Positions 63,101 through 64,000 of a stretch of DNA of 64,000 bases are shown here, piece after piece (position 1 is the first letter of the stretch; each line of letters starts with the position of its first letter). Source of the DNA: Escarpia spicata (lineage: Eukaryota; Annelida; Polychaeta; Sabellida; Siboglinidae); contig OZ023212.1 in NCBI GenBank assembly GCA_963995525.1, positions 8,766,504-8,830,503 of the forward strand, written 5' to 3'. The position numbers and the translations under genes are program-made. The notes under the pieces are model-generated. The model was not told where the DNA came from, made no database searches, and was given only the letters and a program-made list of their open reading frames with translations.

Positions 63101-64000
63101 CGTGAGGCATTAAGAGTTTATTTTTAATAGACAGCCTGACATGGATCGTGATTTTTTGACGTCGTTCAGCAACTGTTTAAGAAAAAGTCCATTGTACAAA
63201 TTAACATTGAAGTTAATGAAACACTTTCATTTTGTGTAATTAACACAGTTCTTTAACACGGTATGATAAAACATTCGGGAGGCATTCGCATAAGATTTCG
63301 CTGTCAGTAGACATTCTGAGATTACGTCCTGCTACCGTAACAATTTGTTTGGGGACATACTTGTGTAGAATTAATCACCGTGCTAATAACACAAATGAAA
63401 ATCAGCCACAACATATTTACCTAAAGTTATTATTTTATTTCATCACATTATCATATTTTGAAAAACATTGTACTGTACGTCGCCATTGGGCATCAGTGGA
63501 TCCTGGCTTATATATATATTTGTTTTTATCGATGTATTAATTTTTATATGGATATACTGTTTTTATTGATGAAAATACTGATTGTTTATCCGAAATAAAA
63601 ACAATATTATTATTATTTTATGATACATTGATTAAGATCATTCGAATGCGAAACACACACACACGTACACACGCACACACACCTCTAACTTGGTTAGTTT
63701 GTAGCACAGCTGCAGCATCTTCTGGACGGCCACCACGTTCATTCTCATTGCCACTCTGGAACACAGAAACAACGTTCATTCTCATTGCCACTCTGGAACA
63801 CAGAAACAACGTTCATTCTCATTGCCACTCTGGAACATAGAAACAACGTTCATTCTCATTGCCGCTCAGGAACACAGAAACAACGTTCATTCTCATTGCC
63901 ACTCTGGAACACAGAAACAACTTTAATTCCCATTGCCACTCTGGAACATAGAAACAACGTTCTTTCTCATTGCCACTCTAGAACATAGAAACAACGTTCA
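48061..64000 (-). CDS. FAR: Fatty acyl-CoA reductase, 5'-truncated by the window edge
   Basis: FAR enzymes reduce fatty acyl-CoA to fatty alcohol with NADPH, for wax and ether-lipid synthesis, usually at peroxisome or ER membranes. Eleven minus-strand exons join in frame: 63755-63683, 62800-62694, 57118-56941, 56599-56555, 56052-55934, 52101-52034, 51418-51337, 50676-50587, 49976-49847, 48803-48676, 48190-48061. Visible parts are [13 protein letters not shown] and [12 protein letters not shown] of the NAD-binding domain, the active-site YTFTK (YxxxK), [28 protein letters not shown], the C-terminal sterile domain ([45 protein letters not shown]), and a hydrophobic C-terminal segment with stop TGA at 48061. 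The GxxGxxG N-terminus lies beyond 64000. FAR1/FAR2 orthology is not resolved. Introns are loaded with satellites and transposons. Confidence 0.96.
48676..48803 (-). CDS. FAR: FAR exon j
   Basis: 128 bp after acceptor GAAACGTTTCAG-like (GAATCGTTTCAG), donor GTAAAC. It encodes [20 protein letters not shown] and [22 protein letters not shown]. FNFDxxxIDWxxYxxNYxLG is the strongest FAR C-terminal signature. Confidence 0.97.
49847..49976 (-). CDS. FAR: FAR exon i
   Basis: 130 bp after acceptor TTGTTCCACTAG, ending CCGCGAG before a weak donor GTGGCG. It encodes [40 protein letters not shown] and DRE. Read-through past the donor stays open for about twenty codons to a stop at 49787, which would give a shorter protein. 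Confidence 0.92.
50268..50525. repeat. 64-bp minisatellite in FAR intron
   Basis: Four copies of a 64-65-bp unit (GAACGTAGAAAGAGGCGAGT, GGACCTCGGCAC, GTACACTGCCGCC). Open frames over it are repeat artefacts. Confidence 0.93.
50587..50676 (-). CDS. FAR: FAR exon h
   Basis: 90 bp after acceptor TTTGTTTGTAG, donor GTAAGT. It encodes [20 protein letters not shown] and YRQITGKSP with split codons, the start of the FAR C-terminal domain. Confidence 0.95.
51135..51398. repeat. 132-bp tandem duplication over FAR exon g
   Basis: Two virtually identical copies (51135-51266 and 51267-51398), both starting CGGGATGCAACTAAAGTGAA. Each contains the 3' part of exon g and its splice donor; only the right copy is joined to the exon's 5' part and acceptor. 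Confidence 0.95.
51337..51418 (-). CDS. FAR: FAR exon g (partly duplicated downstream)
   Basis: 82 bp after an acceptor ending TGCTCCAG, donor GTAGTT. It encodes [20 protein letters not shown] and ATLTKN with split codons at both ends, matching the RNPLxxxxRxPxxxxTxN region of FAR. Its last ~61 bp plus donor are repeated at 51205-51266 by a 132-bp tandem duplication. Confidence 0.9.
52034..52101 (-). CDS. FAR: FAR exon f
   Basis: 68 bp after acceptor TTTGTTTCTAG, donor GTAAGTC. It encodes [20 protein letters not shown] and EL. It is separated from exon e by a 3.8-kb intron containing the CR1-like LINE. Confidence 0.95.
52325..55200 (-). mobile_element. Near full-length CR1-like LINE
   Basis: Minus-strand non-LTR element in the FAR intron between exons e and f, in the same orientation as FAR. 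Order: apurinic-type endonuclease ([36 protein letters not shown] catalytic blocks; open frame 55057-54197), RT N-terminal region ([20 protein letters not shown], open frame 53973-53623), catalytic FADDTKVF with [11 protein letters not shown] (53252-53046), [13 protein letters not shown], and 3' UTR with GGTGGCCATCTTGTTAAATT and TTGTTAAA tail at 52325. Several shifts and stops separate the frames, so it is inactive. The 5' limit near 55200 is approximate. Confidence 0.92.
55375..55895 (+). mobile_element. MITE with tandemly amplified left end
   Basis: The last unit (55714-55895) runs from TACAGTGGAGCCTCACTATT to a right end whose reverse complement is TACAGTAAATCCTCGCTTAT, with TA at both edges, like a Tc1/mariner-type MITE. 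Its first ~66 bp are repeated about five more times to the left, from 55375. The 66-bp period keeps a 130-codon frame open, which is not a gene. Confidence 0.75.
55934..56052 (-). CDS. FAR: FAR exon e
   Basis: 119 bp after acceptor GTTGTTCCAG, donor GTAGGG. It encodes [20 protein letters not shown] and [19 protein letters not shown] plus two bases. (D/V)xVPVDxAxN is a conserved block. Confidence 0.96.
56555..56599 (-). CDS. FAR: FAR exon d (45 bp)
   Basis: Fifteen codons [15 protein letters not shown], phase 0 at both ends, acceptor TTCCGTTGTAG, donor GTAAGT. It matches the GWIDNLNGPTG block of FAR. Confidence 0.95.
56941..57118 (-). CDS. FAR: FAR exon c with catalytic YxxxK
   Basis: 178 bp after acceptor GTCCGTAG, donor GTATGT. 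It encodes [40 protein letters not shown] and [19 protein letters not shown]. Tyr and Lys of YTFTK are the catalytic pair of the SDR-like reductase domain. Confidence 0.97.
57690..60412 (+). repeat. 24-bp satellite array in FAR intron
   Basis: About 113 copies of a 24-bp unit (core CATGGATGAGTAGCAGGC). Units differ mainly at GAGTAG / GAGAAG / GAGGAG and GGCAGT / GACAGT / GACAAT. Since 24 is a multiple of three, the minus strand is open for 947 codons and other frames are also long. On the plus strand GAGAAG/GAGGAG units read MDEKQAVV or MDEEQAVV, while GAGTAG units carry a stop. Units near the right end (60128-60412) lack stops. Confidence 0.96.
60500..61064 (+). pseudogene. Pogo-like transposase C-terminal remnant
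   Basis: The frame at 60500-60658 reads [36 protein letters not shown], like the SPYKQSL tail of the 43-kb pogo-like element. After a frameshift, 60876-61064 reads [35 protein letters not shown], a Cys/His zinc-binding tail (CxxC ... CxxC ... WxHxxC) seen at the end of pogo/Tigger transposases. The SPYKNAL frame is the same as that of the adjacent MDEKQAVV repeats. Stops between them show decay. Confidence 0.6.
61390..62010 (+). mobile_element. CR1-like LINE 3' fragment (copy 3)
   Basis: Same family as 39725-40480 and 52325-55200. The plus strand carries [30 protein letters not shown] and [34 protein letters not shown] sequence, then the 3' UTR GGTGGCAATCTTGTTAAATC and CTGTTAAA tail. It has several indels and is opposite in orientation to FAR. 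Confidence 0.9.
62098..62693. other. FAR intron, no further feature
   Basis: Unremarkable intron sequence. An internal CCCAGGTGTCGAGGTCCCGC tract near 62140 resembles 50425 (GACACCTGGGTGG) only superficially. Confidence 0.4.
62694..62800 (-). CDS. FAR: FAR exon b
   Basis: 107 bp after acceptor TTACACTGCAG, donor GTAAGTCGG. It encodes [20 protein letters not shown], then [21 protein letters not shown](N/H)C is a FAR signature. Confidence 0.96.
62801..63682. other. FAR intron between exons a and b
   Basis: AT-rich. Two diverged copies of a block with TTTGTGTAATTAA, AGTCCTTTT/AGTTCTTTA and GAGGCATT lie at about 62985-63110 and 63170-63285. A CA microsatellite at 63655-63681 abuts the exon a donor. 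Confidence 0.5.
63683..63755 (-). CDS. FAR: FAR exon a (first visible)
   Basis: 73 bp. The first base completes a codon, then [20 protein letters not shown] and TKLE. The acceptor is TGTTTCTGTGTTCCAG and the donor GAG before GTGTGTGTG, which is the start of a GT microsatellite. Alternative acceptors repeat upstream every 37 bp (see the array at 63737-64000). Confidence 0.88.
63737..64000 (-). repeat. 37-bp array that amplifies the FAR exon a splice acceptor
   Basis: Units begin at GTTCATT on the plus strand at 63737, 63774, 63811, 63848, 63885, 63922, 63959 and 63996, an exact 37-bp period. On the minus strand each unit contains a pyrimidine-rich stretch, TTCCAG (the acceptor), and then AGTGGCAATGAGAATGAAC, the first bases of exon a. 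The array leaves the window. The innermost unit is the true exon start. Confidence 0.93.

Overview
This window is nuclear DNA of an intron-rich, repeat-rich animal, AT-rich overall. The three recognisable host genes have metazoan exon structures with GT-AG introns, and the repeats include CR1-like and other non-LTR retrotransposons, pogo-like DNA transposons, foldback elements and many satellites. A marine invertebrate, perhaps a lophotrochozoan, is my best guess. That is inference from repeat style, not a proven placement.

Layout. 1-2590 is a 22-bp satellite with a higher-order period near 902 bp. 5932-11531 (+) carries the last four coding exons of a classical Ras GTPase (from Ser65 to a C-terminal CTLL); the first exons lie upstream of the window. 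12.5-18.6 kb is gene-free and holds minisatellites, a TA-flanked MITE (15665-16087) and a 2-kb satellite of 51- and 94-bp units. 20646-28271 (+) is a complete six-exon RPS13 gene with E-box, 5' TOP-like tract and AATAAA. Its introns hold a foldback MITE, a 5'-truncated LINE with an open RT frame, a 1230-bp tandem duplication, and three copies of a ~219-nt box C/D-like RNA candidate.

28.4-47.7 kb is a transposon graveyard: a hAT-like MITE, an RTE-like LINE end, a tRNA-derived SINE, a decayed gene of an uncharacterised family (motif NYVRW...IRD), an L2/Rex1-like RT fragment split by a 3.3-kb DNA transposon with ~100-bp inverted ends, a foldback with 400-bp arms enclosing a CR1 fragment, and a 3.7-kb pogo-like element (42401-46059) with a one-frameshift transposase.

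48061-64000 (-) is a fatty acyl-CoA reductase (FAR) gene: eleven exons can be joined in frame, from the middle of the NAD-binding domain to the C-terminal hydrophobic anchor; the N-terminal exons lie beyond the window. Its introns contain a nearly full-length CR1-like LINE (52325-55200), a MITE whose 5' end is tandemly amplified, and a second decayed pogo-like element (57228-62097) whose coding repeat seems to have grown into a 2.7-kb 24-bp satellite. The upstream-most visible FAR exon has its splice acceptor amplified as a 37-bp tandem array.

The most notable items are the intronic C/D-like RNA triplet in RPS13, the amplified splice acceptor of FAR, and two pogo-like elements that both carry tandem repeats just before their C-terminal domain, one of which has become a satellite.
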